DNA of 64,000 nt from Enterobacter asburiae (GTDB lineage Bacteria; Pseudomonadota; Gammaproteobacteria; Enterobacterales; Enterobacteriaceae), in contig JAAQVN010000001.1 of NCBI GenBank assembly GCA_011754535.1, positions 3,286,001 to 3,350,000 on the forward strand, in the 5' to 3' direction. Under the pieces are notes generated by a model. The model had not been told where the DNA came from and searched no databases. It was given only the letters and a program-made list of their open reading frames with translations. The number at the start of each line of letters is the position of its first letter. Position 1 is the first letter of the stretch. Made by a program: the position numbers and the translations under genes. Of the stretch, positions 54,436 to 64,000 are shown piece by piece.

Positions 54436-55487
54436 TATTTTAAGAACGTCACCGCTTTATCCGGGAAATCCGTAAACAGTCCGTCCACGTCCGCCTGCTT
54501 ATACAACACCTCATAGAGCTGATTCACATCCGTGGCGTACGGCGGCAGCTGGTCTGCACGCACCGTGTACGGATGCACCTGCATCTTGCTGGCGTGCGCC
54601 TCTTTCACCATCGCCGTCAGCTTCACGTGGCCCGGCGTTGAGCCTTCCGCCACCAGCATATGGTAATCCGGACCGATGCCATCGGCGTACTGGGCAATCT
54701 GCTTCATTGCGCCCGGCTTGAACATCCAGTCGTAGCTGTAGTTCACCCACTTCCCGTCCGGCTGCTTCTCCTGGGTTTCGTTCCAGTCGGTGTAGGCAAT
54801 CAGCTGTACCAGATTGAGATCCATCCCCATCTTCGGCTCCAGCTCGGTTTTGATGCGCTTCAGCTCGGCGGCGTCAAAACATTGCAGGTAAACTTTGTCC
54901 TTCTTGCTGGTGTAGCCGTACTGTTTCAGCACCTCCAGCGTCTTCGCGGCAATGTCTTTTCCTTCCTGATGATGGAACCACGGCGCTTTGATTTCCGGGT
55001 AGATGCCGATATTTTTACCGGTGGAGTGGTTCAGCCCCTGAACAAACTCAATCTCTTCCTGGAAGGTATGAATTCGGAAGTCGGATTTGCCCATCGGGAA
55101 ACGCCCCGGATAGACCTGCACCTTCTTGCCGTTTTCAATCTCGAAGCCTTCGGTAAACTTCAGGGAGCGGATCTCCGCCAGGGTGAAATCGATGGCGTAG
55201 AAACGGCCATCCTTGCGGGCGCGGTCCGGGAAACGTTCCGCCACGTCCGTCACGCGGTCAAGATAGTGGTCATGCAGGACGACCAGCTGGTCGTCCTTGG
55301 TCATCACCAGATCCTGCTCCAGGTAATCCGCACCCTGCGCATAGGCCATCGCTTTCGCCGGCAGCGTATGCTCCGGCAAATAGCCGCTGGCACCGCGGTG
55401 GGCGATAACAATTTTATCGGCCGCCAGCGCAGAGCCTGTCATCAGGCCTGCCAGCAGCAGACCGGTTGCTAGTTGAGTTAATTTCAT
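54435..55487 (-). CDS. glpQ: Periplasmic glycerophosphodiester phosphodiesterase GlpQ
   Basis: This 350-residue protein has a 22-residue signal peptide ending SALA and the GDPD fold. IAHRGASGYLPEHT carries the catalytic His, YLEQDLVMTKDDQLVVLHDHYLD the Ca2+ and second His ligands, and YPEIKAP a later acidic ligand. It hydrolyses glycerophosphodiesters to glycerol-3-phosphate, which GlpT then imports. It lies 11 bp downstream of glpT in the glpTQ operon, under GlpR and CRP control from the shared glpT-glpA region. Confidence 0.96.
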   Translation of the reverse strand: MKLTQLATGLLLAGLMTGSALAADKIVIAHRGASGYLPEHTLPAKAMAYAQGADYLEQDLVMTKDDQLVVLHDHYLDRVTDVAERFPDRARKDGRFYAIDFTLAEIRSLKFTEGFEIENGKKVQVYPGRFPMGKSDFRIHTFQEEIEFVQGLNHSTGKNIGIYPEIKAPWFHHQEGKDIAAKTLEVLKQYGYTSKKDKVYLQCFDAAELKRIKTELEPKMGMDLNLVQLIAYTDWNETQEKQPDGKWVNYSYDWMFKPGAMKQIAQYADGIGPDYHMLVAEGSTPGHVKLTAMVKEAHASKMQVHPYTVRADQLPPYATDVNQLYEVLYKQADVDGLFTDFPDKAVTFLK

Positions 55488-55498
55488 CGCAATGCTCC

Positions 55499-56851
55499 TT
55501 ATTGACGACGCGCCAGCACTTCCGCGTGGTGACGTTTCTCGCCGATCATCACAATAACCAGCAGCAGAACCGCCAGCACGCTACCGCCGATCATCACCAT
55601 AAAGCCGCCGTCCCAGCCGAAGAAGTCAACGGTATAGCCCACAATGGCGCTCGCCGCGACCGAGCCACCCAGATAACCAAACAGACCGGTAAAACCTGCC
55701 GCCGTGCCCGCCGCTTTTTTCGGCGCCAGCTCCAGCGCGTGCAGGCCGATCAGCATCACCGGGCCGTAAATCAGGAAGCCGATAACGATCATACAGGCCA
55801 TATCCACGCCCGGATTACCCGGTGGGTTAAGCCAGTACACCACGGTGGCGATGGTCACGAGGGTCATAAAGAACACGCCCGTCGCGCCGCGGTTGCCTTT
55901 AAACACTTTGTCCGACATCCAGCCGCAAATCAGCGTGCCCGGGATCCCGGCATATTCATACAGGAAGTAGGCCCAGGAGGATTTATCCAGCGCGAAGTGC
56001 TTCACCTCTTTCAGGTAGGTCGGAGACCAGTCCAGAATGCCGTAGCGCAGCAGGTATACGAACACGTTCGCCACCGCGATGTACCACAGCAGCTTGTTCG
56101 GCAGCACGTACTTCATGAAGATCTGTTTCGCGGTCAGCTCTTCTTCGTGCTTCTCGCTGTAATCGTCCGGATAGTCATTTTTGTACTCTTCAATCGGCGG
56201 TAGCCCGCAGGACTGCGGCGTATCGCGCATCAGGGCGAAGGCAATAATCGCCACCAGAATGGCGCCAAAGGCAGGCATATAAAGCGCGGCGTGCCAGTCG
56301 TTGAACCAGGCCATCCCCAGCAGGAACAGCAGAGGTGGAAGCCCGCCCCCGACGTTATGCGCGCAGTTCCACACCGATACAATGCCGCCACGCTCTTTCT
56401 GCGACCACCAGTGGACCATGGTACGTCCGCACGGCGGCCACCCCATCCCCTGGAACCAGCCGCAGATGAACAGCAGGACAAACATAATGGCAATGCTGGA
56501 CGTCGCCCACGGCACAAAGCCCATGAACAGCATGACCGCTGCCGCCAGGATCAGACCGGCGGGCAGGAACACGCGCGGATTCGAGCGATCCGACACGGAA
56601 CCCATGATGAATTTAGAAAAACCGTAGGCGATAGAGATCCCCGACAGCGCGAATCCCAGATCGCCGCGTGAAAAGCCCTGCTCCACCAGATACGGCATGG
56701 CGAGCGCAAAGTTTTTACGTACAAGGTAGTACGCCGCGTACCCGAAGAAGATCCCCAGGAAAATTTGCCAACGCAGACGACGGTATAGCGGATCAATTTC
56801 TGCCTCTGGCAGACGCGCCCGGTGTGGCGCAGGTTTGAAGATACTGAGCAT
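55499..56851 (-). CDS. glpT: Glycerol-3-phosphate:phosphate antiporter GlpT
   Basis: This 450-residue, 12-TM MFS antiporter (E. coli 452) imports glycerol-3-phosphate, and fosfomycin, in exchange for phosphate. The N-terminus [20 protein letters not shown] is typical, and [21 protein letters not shown] contains the substrate-binding Arg45. The motif [10 protein letters not shown] lies after TM2, and a later Arg near RTMVHWW belongs to the central region. It looks intact, so no loss-of-function fosfomycin resistance is evident in it. First gene of glpTQ, divergent from glpABC. Confidence 0.96.
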   Translation of the reverse strand: MLSIFKPAPHRARLPEAEIDPLYRRLRWQIFLGIFFGYAAYYLVRKNFALAMPYLVEQGFSRGDLGFALSGISIAYGFSKFIMGSVSDRSNPRVFLPAGLILAAAVMLFMGFVPWATSSIAIMFVLLFICGWFQGMGWPPCGRTMVHWWSQKERGGIVSVWNCAHNVGGGLPPLLFLLGMAWFNDWHAALYMPAFGAILVAIIAFALMRDTPQSCGLPPIEEYKNDYPDDYSEKHEEELTAKQIFMKYVLPNKLLWYIAVANVFVYLLRYGILDWSPTYLKEVKHFALDKSSWAYFLYEYAGIPGTLICGWMSDKVFKGNRGATGVFFMTLVTIATVVYWLNPPGNPGVDMACMIVIGFLIYGPVMLIGLHALELAPKKAAGTAAGFTGLFGYLGGSVAASAIVGYTVDFFGWDGGFMVMIGGSVLAVLLLVIVMIGEKRHHAEVLARRQ

Positions 56852-56940
56852 AACAGCCTCCGTGGCCTTTCAAAAAATGACCAGGCATCTCGTGCCCGGT
56901 TACAGAGGCGGGGATGTTAAAAAAACATGCGGTTTGTTAC

Positions 56941-56956
56941 TGTGAATCAACGCACA
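56941..56956. promoter_or_regulatory. CRP site between glpT and glpA
   Basis: TGTGAATCAACGCACA matches TGTGA-N6-TCACA at 9 of 10 positions. It is located to serve the glpTQ and glpABC promoters. Confidence 0.75.
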
Positions 56957-57030
56957 GATTGTTACAGAAATATGACAGAATGCGCAAAAAAGCGCATGAA
57001 ATCACGTTTCAGTTTCGAATTTCGCGCGTT

Positions 57031-57091
57031 TATGTTCGAAATCAAACAAACCACACGATCTATGTGGCTAAATGCTAAAAAACGAACATAG
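57031..57091. promoter_or_regulatory. GlpR operator candidates before glpA
   Basis: TATGTTCGAAATCAAACAAA (57031-57050) and ATGCTAAAAAACGAACATAG (57072-57091) each keep one arm of the GlpR consensus ATGTTCG...CGAACAT. They lie between the CRP site and the glpA start. Confidence 0.65.
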
Positions 57092-57101
57092 AGGAAAGGC
57101 A

Positions 57102-58730
57102 ATGACAATTCACGATCCACGCTACAGCGATGTGATTATCATTGGCGGTGGCGCAACCGGCGCCGGCATCGCACGCGATTGCGCCCTTCGCGGCTTAAGC
57201 GTCACGCTACTGGAGCGCCACGATATTGCCACGGGCGCAACCGGACGAAACCACGGCCTGCTCCACAGCGGCGCGCGGTATGCGGTTACCGACGGTGAAT
57301 CCGCGCGCGAATGTATCGCTGAAAACCAGATCCTCAAGCGCATCGCCCGCCACTGCATTGAGCCGACCGACGGCCTCTTTATTACGCTTCCCGAAGATGA
57401 CCTCGCCTTTCAGTCAACCTTTATAACCGCCTGCACTGCAGCGGGTATTCAGGCCGAGGCCGTCGACCCGGCGCTGGCGCGGCGGCTGGAGCCGTCGGTG
57501 AACCCGGCGCTTATCGGCGCGGTGAAAGTGCCTGACGGCACCGTCGATCCGTTCCGCCTGACCGCCGCCAACATGCTGGATGCCCGCGAGCATGGCGCGC
57601 AGATTCTGACCGGACATAAAGTGACCGGGCTTATTCGCGAGGGGCATCGCATCTGCGGCGTGCGGGTGTTTGATACGCAGTACAACGAGCACAGCGAGCT
57701 GTATGCCGCCGTGGTTGTCAACGCGGCGGGGATTTGGGGCCAGCGCATTGCGGAGTATGCCGACCTGTCGGTGCGCATGTTCCCGGCGAAAGGCTCGCTG
57801 CTGATCCTCGACCACCGCATCAATAACCACGTGATCAACCGCTGCCGCAAGCCGTCTGACGCCGATATCCTCGTGCCAGGCGACACCATTTCGTTAATCG
57901 GCACGACCTCCACCCACGTGGACTACAGCGAGATTGACTACAACCGCGTGACCGCCGAAGAGGTCGACATCCTGCTGCGCGAAGGAGAAAAACTGGCCCC
58001 GGTGATGGCGCAGACGCGTATTCTCCGCGCCTACGCGGGCGTGCGTCCCCTTGTCGCCAGCGACAACGATCCAAGCGGACGGAACGTCAGCCGGGGCATC
58101 GTGCTGCTCGATCACGCCGAGCGCGACGGCATGGACGGTTTTATCACCATCACCGGCGGCAAGCTCATGACCTACCGCCTGATGGCGGAGTGGGCAACCA
58201 ATGCCGTCTGCCGCAAGCTCGGCAATACCGAGCCGTGCGTCACGGCAGAACAGCTTCTACCGGGATCGCGCCAGTCTACCGAAAAAACGCTGCAAAAAAT
58301 CATCTCCCTGCCGGCGCCGCTGCGCGGTTCGGCCATCTACCGCCACGGCGACAGAACGCCACAGTGGCTCGGTGAAGGAAGATTGAGCCGCAGTCTGGTG
58401 TGCGAGTGCGAAGCCGTTACCGCAGGCGAAGTGCAGTACGCGGTAGAGAACCTGACGGTCAACAGCCTGCTCGATCTCCGCCGCCGCACCCGCGTCGGAA
58501 TGGGCACCTGCCAGGGCGAGCTGTGCGCCTGCCGTGCGGCCGGGCTGCTGCAGCGTTTTCATACCACCACCGCCACCCAGTCGCTCGATCAGCTCAGCGC
58601 GTTTTTGAACGAGCGCTGGAAAGGCATTCAGCCCGTCGCCTGGGGGGATGCCCTGCGCGAAAGCGAATTTACCCGCTGGGTCTACCAGGGGCTTTGCGGC
58701 CTGGAGAAGGAGCAACATGATGAAATTTGA
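57102..58730 (+). CDS. glpA: Anaerobic glycerol-3-phosphate dehydrogenase subunit A
   Basis: This 542-residue FAD subunit is the same length as E. coli GlpA. It has the N-terminal dinucleotide motif [16 protein letters not shown] (about 11-26), the signature [18 protein letters not shown], and a C-terminal Fer2_BFD-like domain with [14 protein letters not shown] and [11 protein letters not shown] cysteines. GlpABC oxidises glycerol-3-phosphate under anaerobic conditions and passes electrons to menaquinone. ATG 57102 has GAGGAAAGG upstream. It overlaps glpB by 11 bp. The region upstream carries GlpR and CRP sites. Confidence 0.96.
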   Translation: MTIHDPRYSDVIIIGGGATGAGIARDCALRGLSVTLLERHDIATGATGRNHGLLHSGARYAVTDGESARECIAENQILKRIARHCIEPTDGLFITLPEDDLAFQSTFITACTAAGIQAEAVDPALARRLEPSVNPALIGAVKVPDGTVDPFRLTAANMLDAREHGAQILTGHKVTGLIREGHRICGVRVFDTQYNEHSELYAAVVVNAAGIWGQRIAEYADLSVRMFPAKGSLLILDHRINNHVINRCRKPSDADILVPGDTISLIGTTSTHVDYSEIDYNRVTAEEVDILLREGEKLAPVMAQTRILRAYAGVRPLVASDNDPSGRNVSRGIVLLDHAERDGMDGFITITGGKLMTYRLMAEWATNAVCRKLGNTEPCVTAEQLLPGSRQSTEKTLQKIISLPAPLRGSAIYRHGDRTPQWLGEGRLSRSLVCECEAVTAGEVQYAVENLTVNSLLDLRRRTRVGMGTCQGELCACRAAGLLQRFHTTTATQSLDQLSAFLNERWKGIQPVAWGDALRESEFTRWVYQGLCGLEKEQHDEI

Positions 58731-59937
58731 TACCGTGATTGTCGGCGGCGGGCTGGCAGGCTTGCTTTGCGGCATCAAACTCACGAAGCAGGGGCTGCGC
58801 TGCGCCATTATCACCCGCGGCCAGAGCGCCCTGCACTTCTCGTCGGGCTCGCTGGATCTGCTGGACGAAGCGTACCGCGATAAGCTGCCGCCGGAGCACC
58901 CCTATCACCTGATTGGCGCGCAGCATATTGACCGCCTGGCGCTGGAAGCCGAAGCGCTGCTGGCGGACAGCGGCGCGCGTCTGAAGGGGAGCGCCAGGCA
59001 AAACCATCTGCGCGTTACGCCGCTCGGCACCCTGCGCTCCGCGTGGCTCAGCCCGGAGGAGGTTCCCGTTGCCCCCGTCAGCGCGGGACGAGTGCGGGTG
59101 GTGGGTATTAGCGGCTTTCTGGATTTTCAGCCCCATCTCGCGGCGGCATCGCTCTGTCGCCAGGGCGTTAACGCCGACACGGCAGAAATAGAGCTGCCCG
59201 AGCTTGATGTCCTGCGCGACAACCCGAGCGAGTTTCGCGCGGTGAATATCGCCCGTTTTCTGGATAACGAGGACAAATGGCCGCTGCTGTATGACGCGCT
59301 CAGACCACTCGGCGAAACCTGCGATGCTCTGTTAATGCCCGCCTGCTTTGGTTTAAACGACAACCGCCTGTGGCGCTGGCTGTCGGACCGTCTGCCCTGC
59401 ACGCTCGGCCTACTGCCCACGCTGCCCCCTTCCGTACCCGGCATTCGCCTGCACACCCAGCTTCAGCGCCAGTTTGTGGCGCAGGGCGGCGTGTGGATGG
59501 CGGGTGACGAGGTGAAAAAAATCACCCTGACCGACGGTGCGGTGAGCGAAATCTGGACGCGCAACCACGATGATATCCCCCTTCGTGCCCGCTATACGGT
59601 GCTGGCGAGCGGCAGCTTCTTCAGCAACGGGCTGCTGAGCAGCCGGGAGGGCATCCGGGAAGCCATCATGGGGCTGGATGTTCGGCAGATCGCCTCCCGC
59701 GCGGACTGGTATCAGAGTGATTTCTTCACGCCACAGCCCTGGCAGCAGTTTGGCGTGATTGTCGATAACCGGCTGCACCCGCAGCTTTCCGGTAAGCCCG
59801 TCAGCAATCTCTTTGCCATCGGCTCGCTCCTGGGCGGGTACGATCCCATCGCTCAGGGATGCGGTGGCGGGGTCTGCGCCGTCACGGCGCTGTATGTGGC
59901 CGAGCAGATTCGCCAGCGCGTGGAGGCTGAACAATGA
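58720..59937 (+). CDS. glpB: Anaerobic glycerol-3-phosphate dehydrogenase subunit B
   Basis: This 405-residue flavoprotein subunit has [14 protein letters not shown] near the N-terminus and a C-terminal [21 protein letters not shown]. It is shorter than E. coli GlpB (419), with the difference in the region after SSGSLDLLD. The second of two adjacent ATGs, at 58720, is placed 7 nt after AGGAG and matches the E. coli MRFDTVI start. It overlaps glpA by 11 bp and glpC by 4 bp (ATGA), so all three genes are translationally coupled. Confidence 0.94.
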   Translation: MKFDTVIVGGGLAGLLCGIKLTKQGLRCAIITRGQSALHFSSGSLDLLDEAYRDKLPPEHPYHLIGAQHIDRLALEAEALLADSGARLKGSARQNHLRVTPLGTLRSAWLSPEEVPVAPVSAGRVRVVGISGFLDFQPHLAAASLCRQGVNADTAEIELPELDVLRDNPSEFRAVNIARFLDNEDKWPLLYDALRPLGETCDALLMPACFGLNDNRLWRWLSDRLPCTLGLLPTLPPSVPGIRLHTQLQRQFVAQGGVWMAGDEVKKITLTDGAVSEIWTRNHDDIPLRARYTVLASGSFFSNGLLSSREGIREAIMGLDVRQIASRADWYQSDFFTPQPWQQFGVIVDNRLHPQLSGKPVSNLFAIGSLLGGYDPIAQGCGGGVCAVTALYVAEQIRQRVEAEQ

Positions 59938-61124
59938 ACGACACCCGTTTTGAAAGCTGCATTAAATGCACGGTGTGTACCACCGTCTGCCCGGTCAGCG
60001 GCGTGAATCCGCGCTACCCTGGACCAAAGCAGGCCGGGCCGGACGGTGAACGCCTGCGCCTGAAGGACGGCAAGCTGTACGACGAGGCACTGAAATACTG
60101 CATCAACTGTAAACGCTGCGAAGTGGCCTGCCCGTCGGACGTGAAAATCGGCGATATCATCCAGCGCGCCCGGGCGCGCTACAGCACGCAAAAGCCGTCG
60201 CTTCGCGATGCCATTCTGAGCCATACCGATCTGATGGGCAGCGTCTCAACGCCTTTTGCCCCGCTGGTGAATGCCGCGACATCGCTCAAACCGGTGCGCC
60301 AGTTGCTGGATGCCACGCTCAGGATTGACCATCACCGAAGCCTGCCGAAATATTCTCACGGCACCTTCCGCCGCTGGTACAAATCCGTTGCGGCGGAACA
60401 GGCGCAGTACGCCGACCTGGTGGCTTTTTTCCACGGCTGCTATGTGAATTACAACCACCCGCAGCTGGGTAAAGACCTGCTGAAGGTGCTTAACGCCATG
60501 GGAACCGGCGTACAGCTCCTCAGCAAGGAGAAGTGCTGCGGCGTCCCGCTGATTGCCAACGGGTTCATCGATAAAGCGCGCAAGCAGGCCAAAAGCAATG
60601 TCACCTCCCTGCGTGAAGCCATCGTCGACAAAGGCATGCCGGTGTTGGCGACCTCGTCCACCTGTACCTTCACCCTGCGCGATGAGTATCCGCACCTGCT
60701 GGACGTGGATAACGCCGGACTGCGCGAGCACATCGAGCTGGCGACGCGCTTCCTGTGGCGCAAGCTGGACGGCGGGCAGACGTTGCCGCTGGGGACATTG
60801 CCACTGAAAGTGGTCTATCACACGCCGTGTCATATGGAGAAAATGGGCTGGTCGCTCTATACGCTTGAGCTGCTGCGGCTTATTCCAGGCCTGGAGCTGA
60901 CGGTGCTGGATTCGCGCTGCTGCGGCATCGCGGGAACCTACGGCTTTAAGCGTGAAAACTACGAAACCTCGCAGGCGATTGGCGCCCCGCTGTTCCGCCA
61001 GATTGAAGAGAGCGGCGCGGATATCGTGGTGACGGACTGCGAAACCTGTAAATGGCAAATTGAGATGTCCACCAGCAAGCGCTGCGAACATCCGATTAGC
61101 CTGCTGGCGAAAGCGCTGGGCTGA
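59934..61124 (+). CDS. glpC: Anaerobic glycerol-3-phosphate dehydrogenase iron-sulfur subunit C
   Basis: This 396-residue protein matches E. coli GlpC (396). Two N-terminal [4Fe-4S] clusters are coordinated by [13 protein letters not shown] and [12 protein letters not shown]. Two CCG-domain motifs ([17 protein letters not shown]) follow, with further cysteines, as in heterodisulfide-reductase-like subunits. It anchors GlpAB at the membrane and passes electrons to the quinone pool. The last gene of the operon; a GC-rich hairpin follows. Confidence 0.96.
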   Translation: MNDTRFESCIKCTVCTTVCPVSGVNPRYPGPKQAGPDGERLRLKDGKLYDEALKYCINCKRCEVACPSDVKIGDIIQRARARYSTQKPSLRDAILSHTDLMGSVSTPFAPLVNAATSLKPVRQLLDATLRIDHHRSLPKYSHGTFRRWYKSVAAEQAQYADLVAFFHGCYVNYNHPQLGKDLLKVLNAMGTGVQLLSKEKCCGVPLIANGFIDKARKQAKSNVTSLREAIVDKGMPVLATSSTCTFTLRDEYPHLLDVDNAGLREHIELATRFLWRKLDGGQTLPLGTLPLKVVYHTPCHMEKMGWSLYTLELLRLIPGLELTVLDSRCCGIAGTYGFKRENYETSQAIGAPLFRQIEESGADIVVTDCETCKWQIEMSTSKRCEHPISLLAKALG

Positions 61125-61129
61125 ACGTA

Positions 61130-61150
61130 GCCGGGGCGAAAGGCCCCGGC
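61130..61150. repeat. GC-rich hairpin between glpC and yfaY
   Basis: GCCGGGGC and GCCCCGGC pair around GAAAG in the 33-bp gap between convergent genes. There is no T run, so any termination would be weak or factor-assisted. Confidence 0.6.
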
Positions 61151-61157
61151 ACAGGCG

Positions 61158-62357
61158 TTACTCAACGAACAGCGACTCGACAACGTTAATCCAGCCGTGC
61201 TCGCTGGCAACCTCTTTGCCGTTGAGCCAGCGGCGCAGCATGTTCAGCGCCATCATGGCGCACACCTCCTGACGCACCGCCAGGCTGTGGCGGGTGATGC
61301 TCATTTTCACCCGCAGCGCCCAGGTGCCTTCCGGCGTCGCCAGCGCGAAGTTGAGGTATTCCTCATCCAGCCCGCCGACAAACAGCGCCAGACCGGCAAA
61401 ATGCTTCACCCTTCTCTCGGAAGCCCAGCGGGCGGTTTGCGCCAGGGTCTCCTGCTGGAACGGCACCACTTCGCTGGCGAGCAGCGGCGCGTTGACGCGC
61501 GACAGCTGCAGCGCCAGCAGGCCACCGGTGAACTGCTCGCTTAGGGTCACGCTGAGCTGGCGAGTCTGGAGATGTTTTGCAATCTGAACGGGTAACCCTT
61601 CCGTCCCTTCAAAAATCAGGCTTTCGCCCGCCACGCGCTGCACCTCGGGCCACAGGGCCAGCATCGCCTCTTTCTGCGCAGCAGGTCCTGTTAATTTGAG
61701 TTCAATGATCGGCATAGAGGAGCGATAGCCCATGGACACGCCCGGCGGCAGCGGGAGGCGATCGAGGCTCTGGGCCAGATCGCTTTCCGAGCGGCCAAAG
61801 GTCGTCAGGCGCAGGCACAGCGGAGGTTCTGGCAGGGTAAAGCGAGCGCGAAGCCGCGGCAGGATCTGCTGTTCGACCATCACCTTAAATTCGGAAGGTA
61901 CGCCCGGCGTGAAGAACATCAGGCAGCGGTTCAGCTGCATGGCGAACCCGCATGCGGTACCGACCGGGTTATCAACCAGCTCGGCGCTGGCGGGAATTTC
62001 AGCCTGTTTGCGGTTGCTGGGGGCCATGACGCGGCCACGTTCGGAGAAGAAGTGCTCCATCTGCGAAAGCCACGCCTCGTGCAGCACCAGCCCTTCGCCT
62101 TTTGCGGTCGCGGCGGCCAACGCGCTGAGATCGTCACCGGTGGGGCCAAGCCCGCCGTTCACGATCAGCACGTCGCACTGTTCGCTGCGCTCGCGCAGAA
62201 TAGCGACCAGCGACTCAAGATTGTCGCCCACGGTATTGCGGCGCGTTAACGGTAATCCTTGCTCAAAGAAAAGATCGGCAAGCCAGGCAGCATTGGTATC
62301 GATAATCTGTCCATGCAGCACTTCGTCGCCGGTGGATAACATCTCCACGTTAATCAT
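61158..62357 (-). CDS. yfaY: CinA-like protein YfaY
   Basis: This 399-residue protein (E. coli YfaY 400) has an N-terminal MoaB/COG1058 domain with VEMLSTGDEVLHGQIIDTNAAWLAD and VNGGLGPTGDDLSA. A C-terminal CinA region, related to NMN amidohydrolase PncC, is present, including LSEQFTGGLLALQLS. The N-terminal domain resembles ADP-ribose pyrophosphatases of CinA type. In E. coli the YfaY C-terminal domain lacks NMN deamidase activity, so its role is uncertain. It is a single gene, and yfaZ lies upstream on the same strand. Confidence 0.93.
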   Translation of the reverse strand: MINVEMLSTGDEVLHGQIIDTNAAWLADLFFEQGLPLTRRNTVGDNLESLVAILRERSEQCDVLIVNGGLGPTGDDLSALAAATAKGEGLVLHEAWLSQMEHFFSERGRVMAPSNRKQAEIPASAELVDNPVGTACGFAMQLNRCLMFFTPGVPSEFKVMVEQQILPRLRARFTLPEPPLCLRLTTFGRSESDLAQSLDRLPLPPGVSMGYRSSMPIIELKLTGPAAQKEAMLALWPEVQRVAGESLIFEGTEGLPVQIAKHLQTRQLSVTLSEQFTGGLLALQLSRVNAPLLASEVVPFQQETLAQTARWASERRVKHFAGLALFVGGLDEEYLNFALATPEGTWALRVKMSITRHSLAVRQEVCAMMALNMLRRWLNGKEVASEHGWINVVESLFVE

Positions 62358-62450
62358 TGTGTTCTCCCGCTTATTTGGTCAAAACACTATAGCGCAAACG
62401 TGGAAGGGAGATGAGAGAAACTGGCGCGACGGAACGCCGCGCCGGAACGA

Positions 62451-62990
62451 TTAGAAGCCTGCGCTCACGCCCACATACGGGCCATCAGCCAGCGCGTTAT
62501 CGCGGTTACCGTCTTTACCGGCCAGGTTCAGATAACGATAACCCGCTTCGAGGGTAATCGGACGCATGATGGTCCAGCGCGCGCCGGCGTTGGCTTCTTC
62601 ATAGCTGTCGATGCCGCTGGAGAGAGAGTCCGGAGAGTAGTAGTACTCACCAAACAGGCCAAAGCTGTCGCCAATTTTCCACTGCAGGCCGCCGCCCACA
62701 GCCGCCGCATACCCTTCATCACCGTCGTTCGGGTTGGTATAGATACCTTTACCACCCACGGTGGCCAGGAATGGGCCAAGAGGAATGTTCAGACCGAGGC
62801 CGAGGCTGGCCGCATCGCCGTCGTCGTCGTTGTGGGTCCAGCCGCCGGTCATCGCCAGACCGGAGGTTTCAGTACCCATGCCAAAACCGAGGTGGGTATA
62901 GTCCTGACCCGCCGAACCATTAACACTAATGGCGTTAGCCGCCGCAGATACAACCATCAGGCCGAGGCCCAGTAATGCCACTTTTTTCAT
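62451..62990 (-). CDS. yfaZ: YfaZ family outer membrane beta-barrel protein
   Basis: This 179-residue protein has a signal peptide ending AANA and about eight alternating amphipathic strands, with the family segments GLAMTGGWTHNDDDGDAASLGLGLNIP, TVGGKGIYTNPNDGDEG and GPYVGVSAGF. It ends in an aromatic Phe, typical of outer membrane barrels. E. coli YfaZ has 180 residues; its function is unknown. It follows yfaY in the same order as in E. coli. It is separated from the sensor kinase gene by 130 bp. Confidence 0.93.
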   Translation of the reverse strand: MKKVALLGLGLMVVSAAANAISVNGSAGQDYTHLGFGMGTETSGLAMTGGWTHNDDDGDAASLGLGLNIPLGPFLATVGGKGIYTNPNDGDEGYAAAVGGGLQWKIGDSFGLFGEYYYSPDSLSSGIDSYEEANAGARWTIMRPITLEAGYRYLNLAGKDGNRDNALADGPYVGVSAGF

Positions 62991-63120
62991 TGTCGCGATC
63001 CCGCATAATTATTATAGAGAAGTCCCAAAACCGCGAGATTTTAACCTGAGTCTCCCGGGGATCAAGCACTCTGCGTGCGGCGGACAGGAAGATTGTAACG
63101 ATTTGAAACCTGCGGCTTTT

Positions 63121-64000
63121 TTACGTAAGCAGCAGAAAGCGCATTTTGACGCACAGGCCGCCCAGCGTTCCGCTGCGGGTCAGCTGCAAATGACTGCGGT
63201 GAAGCCGGGCGATGTCCCCCGCCAGCGCCAGTCCAATCCCGGAACCGGAGGCGTCCCCGACGTTGTCCAGCCGGTGGAACGGCAGCATCGCCTGGTAGAT
63301 CTGATCCTCTTCGATGCCGGGTCCGCTATCCTCAACGCTCAGCTCAACGGCACCGCCGTCCACGCGCAGGAAAACGGTCACGGTCCCGCCTGCAGGCGTA
63401 TATTTAATCGCGTTCTCCAGCAGGTTGGCGCACAGCTCGCCCAGCAGAACGTCATCGCCTTCGATCATCACCGGCTGCTGTACGCCGTCATACCCTAAAT
63501 CGATCGCCTTGCTCCGCGCCTGCGCCAGCCGGGAGAAGCAGCAGTTCTGCACCACCTGAACCAGATCCACGGGCGTAAACTGACGCTCCCCCTGCTCTTT
63601 GCCCTTCACGGCTGAAAGCTGCAGCAGCCGCTCGGTGAGCACGATAGTGTCGTCCAGGGTGGCATTCATTGCCCGCAGGCTCTCCTGCCACAGAGCGGGA
63701 TCCTGGCGAGTGAGGGCGACGGAGACCTGCGTTTTAAGCACCGCCAGCGGGGTTTTGAGCTGGTGCGACGCATCCGCGTTAAAGCGTTCCTGCCGCGAAA
63801 GCACGCCGCGCAACCTGTCGATATAGCGGTTAAAGGCAACAATCAGCAACCGGGTCTCCGACCAGGGCAGCAGCTCAGGCAGGGGCGCGAGCAGGCCCGG
63901 CTCGCGACGCACCATCAGAGACGAAAGCTGCCGCATTGGGCGCAGCACGCGGCGCAGCAGCCACGCGGTCAGCACCAGCGTCAGCAACACCAGCAGCCCC
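63121..64000 (-). CDS. Sensor histidine kinase, TctE-like (partial, N-terminus outside the window)
   Basis: The C-terminal ~290 residues of a two-component kinase. A hydrophobic TM segment at the window edge leads into a HAMP domain (LRRVLRPMRQLSSLM). The H-box ADASHQLKTPLAVLKTQV carries the phospho-acceptor His, the N-box is LLENAIKY, G1 is VEDSGPGIEED and G2 GSGIGLALAGDIA. The organisation resembles TctE/QseC-type kinases, which sense tricarboxylates or other small molecules; the missing sensor domain prevents assignment. The response regulator gene should lie upstream, beyond 64000. It is not the nudI/yfaO gene expected after yfaZ in E. coli. Confidence 0.85.
   Translation of the reverse strand, partial: GLLVLLTLVLTAWLLRRVLRPMRQLSSLMVRREPGLLAPLPELLPWSETRLLIVAFNRYIDRLRGVLSRQERFNADASHQLKTPLAVLKTQVSVALTRQDPALWQESLRAMNATLDDTIVLTERLLQLSAVKGKEQGERQFTPVDLVQVVQNCCFSRLAQARSKAIDLGYDGVQQPVMIEGDDVLLGELCANLLENAIKYTPAGGTVTVFLRVDGGAVELSVEDSGPGIEEDQIYQAMLPFHRLDNVGDASGSGIGLALAGDIARLHRSHLQLTRSGTLGGLCVKMRFLLLT

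Overview
The window is chromosomal DNA from an Enterobacteriaceae species, most likely Enterobacter or a close relative such as Lelliottia or Leclercia. From about 4.7 kb rightwards it carries the E. coli-type order yeiP-yeiQ-yeiR-lpxT-mepS-rtn-yejABEF-yejG-bcr-rsuA-radD-rplY-yejK-yejL-yejM-proL, then eco-mqo, yojI-alkB-ada-apbE-ompC-micF-rcsDBC-gyrA-ubiG-nrdAB-yfaE-glpQT-glpABC-yfaY-yfaZ. Most proteins match E. coli in length. Differences from E. coli include a uxuA-like gene beside yeiQ, no narP/ccm/nap block between proL and eco, SulP- and MgtE-type transporter genes between mqo and yojI, and a TctE-like sensor kinase at the right edge.

The left 4.7 kb is different. It is AT-rich and looks like a small stacked integration hotspot at yeiW. 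Three divergent direct copies of the first ~85 bp of yeiW lie at about 3.12-3.20, 3.31-3.39 and 4.73-4.81 kb, and two are followed by the same 20-bp junction sequence. Only the leftmost copy is a complete yeiW, and by base composition it is foreign. The copy next to yeiP is GC-rich and truncated, so it is probably the native gene. The cargo is a DUF4236-type membrane protein and, left of the intact yeiW, a 463-residue protein with the ordered landmarks of a family A (Pol I/T7-type) polymerase core but no exonuclease domains. About 1.4 kb without convincing genes precedes it, containing a sigma70-like promoter followed by a run of stem-loops. This polymerase with its possible structured RNA is the best candidate for an undescribed system here.

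The core regions work as ordinary housekeeping and envelope modules. These are hexuronate use (uxuA/yeiQ); envelope maintenance (lpxT, mepS, yejM, ompC/micF, the Rcs phosphorelay); peptide uptake (yejABEF); translation (efpL, rsuA, rplY); DNA repair (radD, ada-alkB); topology (gyrA, with Ser83 and Asp87 as in wild type); deoxynucleotide supply (nrdAB-yfaE, with DnaA boxes and NrdR-like boxes); and glycerol-3-phosphate metabolism (glpTQ divergent from glpABC, with CRP and GlpR sites between). REP-like palindromes sit at several gene ends, including two inverted near-identical copies about 10 kb apart.

All family assignments come from reading the translations and remembered family features. No database search was possible.
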